Assembly (NCBI GenBank): GCA_030247855.1
Contig: JAPDRN010000143.1
Coordinates: 19,770 to 83,769, forward strand
Length of the DNA stretch: 64,000 bases
From: Knufia peltigerae
Lineage: Eukaryota > Ascomycota > Eurotiomycetes > Chaetothyriales > Trichomeriaceae
Direction of reading: 5' to 3'
In this document: in pieces, positions 1-10,567 of the stretch
How positions within the stretch are numbered: the first letter of the stretch is position 1
How the letters are laid out: each line of letters opens with the position of its first letter
Notes under the pieces: model-generated
What the model saw: the letters and a program-made list of their open reading frames with translations, nothing else
Told to the model about the DNA's origin: nothing
Databases searched by the model: none
Translations under genes and position numbers: made by a program

Positions 1-1614
1 AGGCAACACCGGAGTCATTGCAGTCAAAGTTGCAATCCTGGACGAGGTCTTTGATGGCGTCGACGACCTGTGTTCTGTAAGACTTTTGTGGCTGGAAGTA
101 GCCATGCTGTTCGTACCTTCTTCAGCATCGCCGCCTGTTCTAAACGTGCTTCCAACACTGCGGACGAGTCAGAAATCATCGAACCATGTAATGTGACACA
201 CTTACTCGTGGCGGCAGAGATAGATTTGCTTTTCTAGTAGTCTGAACAACAACAAATACTCGTGCAATGGTGGAGGATGGAATTGTGTGCGATCTGTCTT
301 GCGATCTTAGACGGAATTTGTAAATCAATGAGAACGCGGTGTCATGATTGAGCGCGAACGCGACGCGGTCTTGGGGGGTAAATTGATTTCTTGGCGCCCT
401 AAGCAATGAGTTGAACGCTTCAGGCTTCAAAAGGCGCCGCTTTTGACTCGCCTCTTCTCCAGGTATATTCAATTCACTGCGTGCGTTGAGGTTGATTGAT
501 TCATGTTCTTGCGTCAGATCAATACAAGTCTTGCCAGATCGATATGCATTTGCCGGATCAGTATATGTATCTTCCTAGCGTCCCTCGAAAGGCCGTTGAC
601 CGCTTCTTGAAGGGATCACATCTTGCGGAAGAGGAAGTTCTAGCTAGAGAGGCTTCATCTCATGGTCTTGAACTTGCTACCCTCCAGTGCAAGTAGGCCG
701 GACGATAGATGAGTATGGGTTAAGTATCTCGTCGTGCACTTCAAAAATCCTCCTCTCCTTGCTCATCTAACAGGGTGAGTGGGTAACAAAACTGTCCGTG
801 ACAAGTCTCCATCCGCATGCTCCAGCCTTACGCTTCAGGGTCACTGCTTAGTCGATCGCTTATTTGCCAGATCTTCAGAAGTTGAGAACGAATCGCTTCT
901 CAAAAAAGGACTATATTGTTTGACGTTTTTCTACTATGAACAATCCCCCAGCAAACTCTACTGTCCGTGTGTGTATATACAATACTAGGCATGTTGATGG
1001 TGGAGCACGGTTCCGATGAGGGGCGGGATTAGGAGGGGGCGTCTCTGGGAACATCTGTGTCTCTCCCCCATGGCGTCGCTCGGGTAGGTTATGGCTTGAG
1101 CACAAAGGTGGTGGGTTCGGTGTAGACTTGGGGAACACAGCACGTCTATTCTCAGGAAAACTTCTATCTTATGCACAAGGCTGACCATCTACTGCATATC
1201 TACCGTCTCCAGGAACCTGAGGCGACTGAGACCAGATTATGCGCTAGGGCGATTTGCCCACTGCCTCGGCTACACCGCCTGGGGTCCTTGCCGCCCATCT
1301 CTTCTCGATAGTCCCTCGTAACTCGACGTTCGACGCTCATCTCGGCTGAGACACGGACATCCAGGCATCGAGTACTCCATACGTATGTCGTCTTGGTCCA
1401 CAAGTTTTGTGGGGTATCGAAAAGCACCTCCCCATGCTTCAACAACTTGCAGCTTTCCCCGCGACTAGTTAATCTGGTTCTCCTACGAGTCTAGCTTACC
1501 AACCCAGATCTCGCGTTATTGCAATAACCTGGCTCTGTGTTCTCGTCTAAGCATTACTCAGACACAACGAGACCACCACGTCGGTACTTGATCTGCTCAC
1601 TCCTCCTTCAGACA
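1..1614. other. No convincing gene; upstream region of the first regulator
   Basis: I see no ORF here with recognisable protein content. A short open frame at about 496-696 on the plus strand has reasonable amino-acid composition but no clear start and no family I recognise. The last 100 bases before 1615 are pyrimidine-rich and probably the leader of the regulator gene. Confidence 0.5.
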
Positions 1615-4185
1615 ATGGATTTCTTGCTCGATTGCTCTTGTAGCTTTTGTGGAGCCGTGTTCGGCCGACGAGACCACCTTCGCCGTCACCTCATGATACA
1701 TGGACAGATTAGGCCTTTTCAGTGTAATCTTTGTGCCCGCAGTTTTCCCAGACAGTGAGTACATGCATTCGACAGGTGATGGATGATTATGTTGCGGCTA
1801 AAGCGAGACCTATCAACAGGGATGCTCTAGGTCGCCATTGCAGAAGTGTGCACGGGGTCCAAGCAGAAGACAACCAAGTCCGAATCACCAATACTCGTAA
1901 ACGCATACAGTCTGCGTGTCAGGAATGCCGTCGGCAAAAACAGCGCTGTGACGGGCGCAACCCATGCGGTCGCTGTCGACTTCGCAGCAGCGTGTGCACC
2001 TACTCCAGACCCGCCCACCCCCCATCTTCCCAGGACATATCCCCTATTCCTTCAACTCTCCCCCCTTTAGTCTGTGATGACAATGGGCCCTCAATTCGAC
2101 AATGGTACGATCGCATGGCCGGTCCCGCAGAACCACCTCCTGCCCAGAGTGAATCACCTTCAGATCATACCCCCTCTCCGTGGAACAGCATGATAGAGAC
2201 TCCTCTGGATGTATCTCAGCCTGGATCAAGTTCCTCTTCTAGCAAGATGCTTCCTCGGTGTGCCGAATTTGCTGATCTCGAGATCGATTTTCTAATGCCT
2301 TCGACGAACCCACCGAAAAGTAACCATCAACTTCGACAATGCCAGAATACGATCAAACAGGGTGACGACAACGAGCCAACAAAGTCTTGGCTACCGCATG
2401 CGTGTCTCGTGCGAACGAGTTATGATCGACTGCATGCGAAGCTGAGCGAAGTCGTCTACCATGGCTCGGATACCTCGATCAGGGTCATGCTACCGTCTCA
2501 AGACTCACTAAACTCGTTCATTGAAAGCTATTTTGAGAATTTCTCCCCTCTCTTTCCGATCCTTTCGAAGGCCGGCTTCAACGCAGACCGCGAACATTGT
2601 TTGCTGGTGTTGAGTGTTTGTACAATTGGTGTGTCGTTCTTTGGGGAGACCCAGCTACAGACCCTGTGCTTGATGCGCTCGCTCTTGCGCAAGCATCTAG
2701 ATGGTATTGTAAGTCATCCAAGTGTCTTTTCAAGGCCCTCTATGTTTCTTCTTCTGCCTTCATTCAGGGCTGACGCGGTGGAACAAGGTTGGGACTGAAA
2801 CCGAGCTCGCTACAGAGCTTTGGTATCAGCAAGTCAGGTTCTTGGCCCACGTTATCTTCAGTTGCAGTGAGAGCTACGAGATGCTGGACTATGCGCAAAA
2901 AGCCAAAGGGGTATTCGTGATGTCGCAAGAACAACGACTGCGGGGGTTGGACCGTGAGAGCTTCAAACCGGACATGACGACGTGGATGCAATCCGAAGAG
3001 GAACTTGAAGCTTGGAGATGGAGAGAGTCGGTCAAGAGAACTATATTTGCAGTTTGGGTGAGTTTATTGATTCCCATCTTTAAACCTATAGTTTTAACCG
3101 TCCAATAGGCCGTTGACACGCAAGGGTCCCTTTTGTACGATTTGCCTCCCATGGTGACGTTGCGCGCACGTCAATTGCCCCTTCCAGCTCCAGAGGGATT
3201 GTGGGAAGCACGTACGGCAAAAGAGTGGAACGCAGAGCGTCTAAAGCAAGGTGCGATTTATGCCTGTCTTGCAAGGGTAAATTACTCACGCACAGCACTA
3301 CCCTTAGACATTGATCAAAATCCGCTCAGCCTTGACGACTGGGTCGAAATACTATACAGAGACGATGACGACGACATCCCCGTGATGACGACGCTCAGCA
3401 GCTTCTCGAGGTTCCTTGCAATTCTAGCCATAACCCAAGACATTGGAGAGTACGTCAGAGCATCTAAGAAGTTCGCTCGGCTACACCACAAACACACACA
3501 CGAAGAAGAAACCCGAATTACTACTTCGGAATGGACGGCCCTCCTCACGCGGTGTCACGACGTCTTGTGCCAGACCCCGTGCTTCGAAGAGTCTTGGCCT
3601 CTCCACAGACAACTGATTTCGCAGGCGTACCACTGTACCATGATGTCCATGCAGGTCACCTACAAGGACCTTTATGGGTTCGTAGGGTACAAGGCGAGCA
3701 GTCGAGAGGTTGACGTGACGAGGTACCGCCTTTCGTCTTGGATGTTGGAACGGCCCGGTGGCATCCAGACGGCGTTGGTCCACGCGGTTCGCATCTTGGT
3801 GCACATGAGGATCGACAAACCCAAAAACCCTCACGCCGCGTTGATGGTGTGCATCGCCACCTTGACCATCTGGGTCTTCCTGGATCTCAGGCTGGGGTCG
3901 CCGTCGCCGTCGGACGAGGCAATGGACATGGGTCGGTGTCCGGCGTGTAGGGGCGACATCCGCGCCAGCCTCGACCGTTGCTGTTTGAAAGGGACGTTTG
4001 GTCACGACCTATCGACTTTCGAAATCGACTTGATCCGCGGCACCGTCTCTGTCGAACGTCTCGTCCACGAGAGCTGCGACCTCCTGAAGACCGTGACGTT
4101 CTGGCAGATCAGCAATGGCATCATCTCTTCCCTGACTTATCATTACCAGCTCACCAAAGGCTCGACAAACTCCGCGAGACTTTGA
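1615..4185 (+). CDS. Hybrid C2H2 + Zn2Cys6 transcription factor with fungal_trans domain
   Basis: Exons 1615-1754, 1820-2708, 2788-3057 and 3109-4185 give 791 aa. The N-terminus carries two C2H2 fingers. The first reads CSFC..HLRRHLMIH. The second (CNLCARSFPRQDALGRHCRSVH) is created only when intron 1 is removed, which supports the splice. A Zn2Cys6 cluster follows (CQEC-x6-C-x5-C-x2-C-x6-C, from about residue 78), then a Ser/Pro linker and a long helical fungal-specific transcription factor region to the C-terminus. Such proteins are nuclear regulators of carbon, nitrogen or secondary metabolism. An in-frame ATG at 1537 would add 26 residues; I chose 1615 because finger 1 begins directly after it. 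It converges on the D-amino-acid oxidase gene, so it may regulate that block; this is inference from position only. Confidence 0.88.
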
Positions 4186-4350
4186 GGGGACCCACGACTA
4201 TGCGGAGGGGAGGCCATTCACATCTCAGTAAATGTGTCTGTGCTCAAAGCGGTTGGTGTGTATATTGCTAGTATTTCTTGGTATAAGATCAAAATGGCTA
4301 TATCTACCGCTCTCGGTCCTGGGTATACTATATATTCTAGCTTGACTACT

Positions 4351-6171
4351 TCAAAGCCGCGCCCTATCGACATTGTTCTCTTGTCGAAACCAGCTGTTGA
4401 CAAGTTCCACTACTTTTCGAGCCGAGCCAAAAGAGTTCTGGTACCTATTTATGATGAAGAACATCATTCACACTCGAATTAGATACTGTGAATCTCATGC
4501 CCGGTGTTTTCAAACGAAGAAAGACGGGGAAAATATGAGGGATCGAGGGAGTGGGAAGAGAGACAGAGTCACAGTGTGGGTGAGGATGCAGAAGGGGGAC
4601 ATGAGATCCGACTTACCCTCCGCCAGCGTGCCCATACTCGTGACACACCACTCTTGTCCTGATCTCTGAGCCATCCTCAGTTGCACCATCGATCACGATC
4701 TCCTCGAGCTCGACTCTCGGCCCACCTCTTCTCCCCGGTCGGAAAGCGACGTCCACGCTGACCACGTCGAACTCGCCGTCGTCGTTGAGCAACTCGGGCC
4801 CGAGAGCCTTGCACCGCTCGAGGATGGTACGGGTCACCTGTGGGTCCGGGTTGCGGTCCCAATTCCCTGCCTGGTAGGTACTGCCCAGCACCGACACTCC
4901 AGATCCGACGCGTGGGGTGATGGACGCATTCGCGCCCGGGTAGAACATGGTCGTAATGTTCTTGGCTTCGCCGCGGACCGTCACGGTCTGCCCTCGGATC
5001 GGATAGACGTCTGAATCGGGCACGAGTGTGCGGGCACCCAGACCTGTCGCGTTGACGAACAGATCAACGGGGTGCTGGTGCTGCTCCTGGATGCCACCAC
5101 CTTCATCGGATTGGACGATCTCCTCGGCTGCCATGACGGCCTGCGCTAGGCCTCCTTCCCGGGGGAGCGAGGCACGGATGATGCGCCCGCCGAGCGCCCG
5201 AATCGTGGACACCAGGGAGATCAGGTAGAAGTTGGTATTGATGGCGATGCCGTCGTGGATGGCACCACAGACAAATGGTCGTGGCAGCTCGGCAGGTTCG
5301 AGGACTCGAAAATTCTGCACGTGTGGCGCGTACCAGATGCTTTCGGGCCCGTCAGGGATGAACTCGTGTGGTCCGGTCCTGTAAAAGCAACAAAGTCTTT
5401 AGTTGATCGTCCTGTCGAGCTGCTGGAGGACGAATGGCCCAATTGCAAAAATTCAAGCAAGGGAGAATAGTCAGACCGGCGCCAGGATACGACAAGACGT
5501 ACCAAAACAATCTCATAGGTACACCCTTACACATATCAGTATAATGCATTCACCAGTAGAACTGATTCGACGATCGTGAGGAAAGAAGTATTGAGAGTCG
5601 GAAGTTGGGCAATAACGGAGATTGCAAATTGATTGATCATCTAACACTCACCGTGATGCTGGATCCTTTCGGAGGCGTCGTTACGGTCAGCTTGTCTTGG
5701 ACGCTTGGACGGACGCAACTTCGTAACCAAAGCTGGTAACTCTCTCTATCCCATGCCTGAATTTCGTGCTCATGGGGGAGACCATTTGATCGCCACATTG
5801 CAGCAGCCCTGTAACGACGAGAAGCTCGTTAATAACAGCAGGGTCCTGGCTGGTGTCATGGTTCATATTCTGATGAAGACATTTTGCGTTTCCCCTCTTA
5901 GGGAGACTGAGTGTGTATAGAATTGCTCACCATGGGGATGTGTATTCGACAGAGGTGTCGCCAGGCAGGTGTTCTGCCAGCACTGTCACATCGTAGCCCG
6001 TTTGAAGAAGAGATATGGCAGTCTGAAGGCCGATGACTCCGGCACTATAGTACGCATTTCCGTGCTCTTGTCAGTAGCTGCAAATGATGAAAACATCCAA
6101 GGATTCCAGCCAAGGGCAACAGGACTCCTCATCTCTCACCCTAGGACCAAAATATGCTTCTGCTCTGACAT
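4351..6171 (-). CDS. FAD-dependent D-amino-acid oxidase with peroxisomal PTS1 tail
   Basis: Exons (5' to 3') 6171-6140, 6044-5931, 5808-5652, 5525-5503, 5378-4617 and 4444-4351 give 393 aa. The enzyme oxidatively deaminates D-amino acids to 2-oxo or cyclic imino acids, NH3 and H2O2. Visible features: N-terminal dinucleotide fold ILVLGAGVIGLQTA (its GxGxxG is completed by splicing exon 1 to exon 2), the DAO signature SPW..A..WRS, GQTVTV, and the C-terminal HEYGHAGGGYQNSFGSA flavin-site block. The protein ends in ARL, which matches the PTS1 consensus, so peroxisomal location is likely. Exon 4 is only 23 nt and restores PMRLFWTGP. The gene is divergent from the hydroxyproline dehydratase at 6709, with 537 bp between the two starts. 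Substrate (D-proline, cis-4-hydroxy-D-proline or general) cannot be read from the sequence. Confidence 0.9.
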
Positions 6172-6708
6172 TTTCGAGGCTGGCTCATTCTCCTTCCAAG
6201 AGACGAACACCTGTTGTTGGTTTACCTAGAATTTGTGGTCGGACAAGACAATAGTATGTGCGCCGTCTTGATATTGCTGCACGGAATGGAGTGGTTGAAT
6301 ACAAGGCGCTCTCAAAGTACAGGCCTCTGGCTCTGTTCAACTACGCTGAATCCGGCAACGACGGGCAGGACAGGATGGTTCGAGGGACGGAGCAGGGGAG
6401 CGGCGGCCTCTTCCGCTCGCTGGGAAGGCTCAGCCATGGCTGATATATCCCGTTGCGGGGAGAGCGGCTGGCCTTCCCGCTCTTAGTCATCTGGGCCAAA
6501 CTCCGCAGAAAGGGGAGATAGCTGATAGTACTCAGTTAACGTAGACAGATATTGATTCTTTAAGTCTTGTCGCGGTCTGAGGGATGATCTTTAGTCTGTT
6601 CCGTTCCATTCAAGGTCGAGCATATGTTCACTCAGAGGCTGGGCAAGCTTGGAATCAGTCGCTCTGCACCAATTCCTTGTCCGCTTGGAACTACCTCGAG
6701 AAAGAAAT
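6172..6708. promoter_or_regulatory. Shared divergent promoter of DAO and hydroxyproline dehydratase
   Basis: This region separates two divergent starts. It contains two HGATAR sites close together, AGATAG at 6516-6521 and TGATAG at 6523-6528. That is the pattern bound by GATA factors such as AreA/NIT2 in nitrogen-controlled fungal promoters. It also holds one inverted Zn2Cys6 half-site pair, CGG-N6-CCG, at 6404-6415. Short motifs like these arise by chance, so binding is a hypothesis. Confidence 0.4.
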
Positions 6709-7974
6709 ATGAACCAAATGGATGTTGAAGCGAGTGTCTTTGGTGACATTGCCTCTGAGGAAGTCATCCGATGCGTCGACATGCACACATGTGGCGAGCC
6801 TGCAAGAATTATCTACTCTGGTTTCCCGAAGTTGACGGGCAGCACACTGCTGGCCAAGCGTGAGCAGGCGTCAAAAGAGTATGACCACATTCGCAGGAGG
6901 ATAATTTTGGAGCCTCGTGGTCATTGGGACATGTATGGAGCTGTTCTGGTACCAGAGACAGAGCTCGTTGCTGCGGGCCAAGCGGATATGGGAGTCCTGT
7001 TCATGCACAATGCTGGGTTTTCAAAGATGTGCGGCCACGCGACGTTGGCGCTGGGCCGCTTTTTGGTTGACGCACCCAAGTCTATCTTCCCACAACGAGA
7101 TAGATTGAGAGTAGACGCAGAAGGGTCGACCATCCAGCTGAGCATTCATGCGCCGACAGGGATCTTGAAGCTCACTGTGCCAATGTTGCCGAATGGCCGA
7201 TCAGACCCATCCCGGCCCGTGTCGTTTGTGTCTGTGCCCTGCTACGCAAGTGGCATCTCGGTGCGGATTCCTATCAAACCCTCCTTCCGGTGGCCAGAGT
7301 TGGGCGGTCGAAGTTCAATCAATGCCGATTTTAGCTATGGAGGCGTTTTTTATTGCGTGATTGATGCACAGGAACTCGGATTCCCCCAAGGACTAGCCCG
7401 AGTCGACATTGAGAAGATGAAAAAGGCTGCAAGTTTGCTCAAAGCAGCCGTGAATACAAACCCTGAGATGTCGCCATACACCACAATTCGAGATGCTAGT
7501 GAGGCGGAGCCATTGTATTCAGTGTTGATAGTCGATAGAGCCAGGCGTATCGATGAACCCGAGCTTTCCAACGGCCACGACAGCGAGGAGACTGGACTTT
7601 GTTTCTTTGCGGATGAGCAGATAGACCGCTCCCCTACAGGTGGTGGCGTTGCAGCTCGTATTGCTCTCGCGTACGCCACGGGCGAGTTGAACCTTACACA
7701 AAAGCGAGTATACCATTCTTTGCTTTCCAAAGCCAATTCTGGATCCGGTGGATTCAGGGGCTCCATTACTGAGATTGTGAAGCCCAGTTCGAAGATATCG
7801 GGTTCCGATCTCCGCGTCGATAATCCTACTGTCAGAGTTTTGGTCGAGGGAAGCGCCTTCTATACGGGAACGATAAATATCCTAGTGGAAAAAGAGGATA
7901 ACATCGCAAGTAGTGGCTTTGCGTTCAATCAGCTGGATAGTTGTCACATTGAACTGCGACAAGATATCGCCTAA
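6709..7974 (+). CDS. Proline racemase family; probable trans-3-hydroxy-L-proline dehydratase
   Basis: Intronless, 421 aa. The protein has the proline racemase/hydroxyproline epimerase fold throughout: CVDMHTCGEPAR near the start, MCGH with the first catalytic Cys at residue 108, and DRSPTGGG near residue 310. In true racemases and 4-hydroxyproline epimerases the second motif carries Cys. Thr there, as here (Thr310), marks the Cys/Thr class known as trans-3-hydroxy-L-proline dehydratase, which dehydrates the substrate to delta1-pyrroline-2-carboxylate. Cytosolic, with no signal peptide seen. The open frame extends upstream to 6649 without an ATG, so I use the ATG at 6709; ATG 6718 is a close alternative. 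It is divergent from DAO, and its stop lies only 22 bp from the convergent stop of the next regulator. Confidence 0.88.
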   Translation: MNQMDVEASVFGDIASEEVIRCVDMHTCGEPARIIYSGFPKLTGSTLLAKREQASKEYDHIRRRIILEPRGHWDMYGAVLVPETELVAAGQADMGVLFMHNAGFSKMCGHATLALGRFLVDAPKSIFPQRDRLRVDAEGSTIQLSIHAPTGILKLTVPMLPNGRSDPSRPVSFVSVPCYASGISVRIPIKPSFRWPELGGRSSINADFSYGGVFYCVIDAQELGFPQGLARVDIEKMKKAASLLKAAVNTNPEMSPYTTIRDASEAEPLYSVLIVDRARRIDEPELSNGHDSEETGLCFFADEQIDRSPTGGGVAARIALAYATGELNLTQKRVYHSLLSKANSGSGGFRGSITEIVKPSSKISGSDLRVDNPTVRVLVEGSAFYTGTINILVEKEDNIASSGFAFNQLDSCHIELRQDIA

Positions 7975-7996
7975 TTGACCCAAGTCGGGTGGTCTC

Positions 7997-10567
7997 TCAA
8001 ATGCCAGGATAAGGATTTCCTGGGTCGTTCTGACGCTCCCACCACCAAGCCCACGGACTGGTTGCAGCCCATGCTCTATCCATACTGGTCAAATGTTCGG
8101 CCTGGTTTTCTAGTTGATCAGCAATGTTCAACATCTGGGACGGACTTAGTCCACCCTCTCCTGGTGCTGCACTCCATCCACTAAACAGTCCTAGATCTAG
8201 AGGATGCACATTAGGCACTTCATCATGATCGTGAGCCTGCTGCGACAAGCCTTGGTCGCCCTGATTAAGAAGGGGCAGAATCATCTCATCCAAGCAGAGG
8301 AGTTCTTGCTTCCGGAATTGGGCCGGTATATTGCCCTTACGAATAAGGTAGTCCAGGATCCGGTAGCTGGTGGCTTTGAATGAAGCTACATCGGGTATCA
8401 TGGATGGAACGATAGCAGATGCCATGGTCACGATAAAAGCTGCAGAGAATATGCTCTCGAGATCAAAGGGTAAAAATGAATCTAGGTGTCACGTTAGTAA
8501 GACTTGTTGATTGGAAACTCCCCCGGAGACAGGCTTACCCAGCAAATGGTGCTCGTACAAAGTTGACAAAACCCGGAGCGTCATTCGTGCAGATTGTAAG
8601 CAGGTATCAAGCAAGCCCTTCGTCTGTGGCAACATTGTCTTCTCTAAGTCGTTGGAACCCAAGGTTCCGCGAAGACGAGCGATCATGAGGTGTAGTAACA
8701 ACGGTCGGGTGGCGAGGAGGATGCACTGTGGTGTGGATGTGAGACCGTGAGCTGTACCATGGTGAGTATGTTAGGAATACATACGTGGTGGTAGGACAAA
8801 TTGATGTGCGAAGCTACTGTTGAGACGGCCCCGATTTCCCCATGGGCAGCCGAAGTAAACACGGCATCCATCTCATGGGCCATTGCAGCCATGTCCCTCA
8901 GAACAGTTTGAATGATCTTAACGAAAGGTCGACTAAGGCGTTCAACACTGTATACGGCTGCATAAGGGATGAGACATGTTCCATCCTATAGACGAGACCA
9001 AAACTCACAATTTAATATCTGGGCCATCAGCCTCGATATTTTGACATGGATGTTCAGAACTCTTCCTCGCTGGGAATCATCGTCTGTGCCTGGTAGCGGG
9101 CAGGTGATATCTGCGTCCTGTATGGAACTTGGTGCACCAATCATTGACGACAATCTTCGATCGAGAATGTACACTGTCCACCAGATATCTCGATAGTGAC
9201 TTGCCAATTTTTCACCCATCGCCTGACGGGGCGTGTCGCGGTGTAAACCGTCTACAAGACAGAGGCGGACGGCTTGACCGATCTGTTCGAAGGAAAAAGT
9301 CAGTTTTTGCCGGGACAAACCAGGGGGCTAGGTGGAACAGAGTCGAGACACATACGTATCCATACGCAGCCTCTTTCATGTCAACTGATACAAGGTACAG
9401 TGCCACGAGACATAAAACCTGGATGGCAAGGGCGGACTCGCGCTGAAGACGCACAAAATCTGGCATAAGGGACATCGCACGTTGGAACCATAGTGAACCA
9501 GGAGCGGTAGTAGGATCCTTCACCGTAATGACCATAGCTTTTCCAAGGGCCACAATCAATAGGAATTGAACGAACCAGAGTCTAGAAGAGTTGATTTTTT
9601 CAAGTCCAAGTTGATGAAATTCGTACAAATTGCGCGTGAACTCTTCGTCATCGAACGGTCTGTACATCTGACATGTGTGAAATTTCACGGCATTCATCAA
9701 ATAGAGAGTATAGTCAATTGAAGGTAGATCAGTAGTATCCACGGCAGCGGTCGGATCTACGGCTGTCCATTCGATCTGATACGCAGTCCCATCGACATTC
9801 ATCGACACTGGGGATATTTGGTTTTGGGGGAACGCTTCTTTGAGGTGGTCGAAAACCCTCTGGCTGAACGTCCATGTCGAAGACGGACCAAGAAATCCTG
9901 AAAGCCATGTAAGCATGTGACAACCATATCGACAATGTTTTCGGTCGCCTCACGGTATCTTCCAACAGGATCTCGCACATAAGACGAGGTTTGAGACACC
10001 AAGGGGTTAGTGATTGAGTTGGACGCCTGATCGAGGGGCCTATCCTGCTCGACAGCAGCGCTCCCGGGATGGCCTTGGGCATCATCTTGGAGAGGTCAGC
10101 TCACTCGTCATCGCAAGGACAGCAACGCAGAAACGCGTTATAGGGGCCTGTTGCTAACTTTGTTGGTCTTGACATTGTGGACGTGTAGCTGATGAAGGAG
10201 AAGATGAAGGACGGCTCGATTGACCGTCCAAAGCACTGTGTGACTCGTTTCTATATCTCTCCAATTCCAACAAGTATCTTCGACCAAGTCAGAGGGGCTG
10301 CAGAACACGACAAGAGTGTACACCTGCCTCTCAGATACTACCACCTTCTTCCCCACATCCTCGAAAAGACAGGAGATCTTGCGACGGGTGCAATTGTCAC
10401 ATGGGTTCGTCCCTGAGCATTTGATCTTACGTCTCTTGCAGTACCGACATCTGTACCATGCCAATTAGGGGAGCCTCCTAAAAGAGAGGATCAGACATGC
10501 ACAAGGGGCTCACTCACGCGGCAGCAACCCGCCTATGCAACTGTGGATCTCCGGCCGTCGGCATCAT
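7997..10567 (-). CDS. Zn2Cys6 transcription factor with fungal_trans domain
   Basis: Nine exons: 10567-10518, 10450-10328, 10277-10159, 10085-9954, 9897-9356, 9282-9009, 8957-8785, 8725-8539 and 8481-7997; 694 aa. The DNA-binding cluster CRYCKRRKIKCSGTNPCDNC..C begins at residue 18, directly after exon 1 joins. A short coiled-coil linker (SERYLLELER) follows, then the fungal-specific domain with hallmarks RFLGPSSTW, IGQAVRLCLVDGLHR, and DIWWTVYILDRRLSS, and the FLPFDLESIFSAAF block in the last exon. The join at 10328/10277 needs a GC..AG intron to give the canonical linker; the nearby GT donor at 10323 is the alternative. It lies tail-to-tail with the hydroxyproline dehydratase and head-to-head with the permease at 11534, so it is the best candidate for a local pathway regulator. 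Confidence 0.88.

Noticed and set aside
3481..4005. 174-codon open frame on the minus strand inside the first regulator
   Set aside because: It lies antisense to a well-supported coding exon, has no family resemblance, and its Arg/Val/His-rich composition is what the reverse of a GC-rich exon gives.
6316..6444. Upstream ATG and frame on the minus strand before DAO as an N-terminal exon
   Set aside because: It stops after about 41 codons, and the ATG at 6171 splices directly into the GxGxxG motif.
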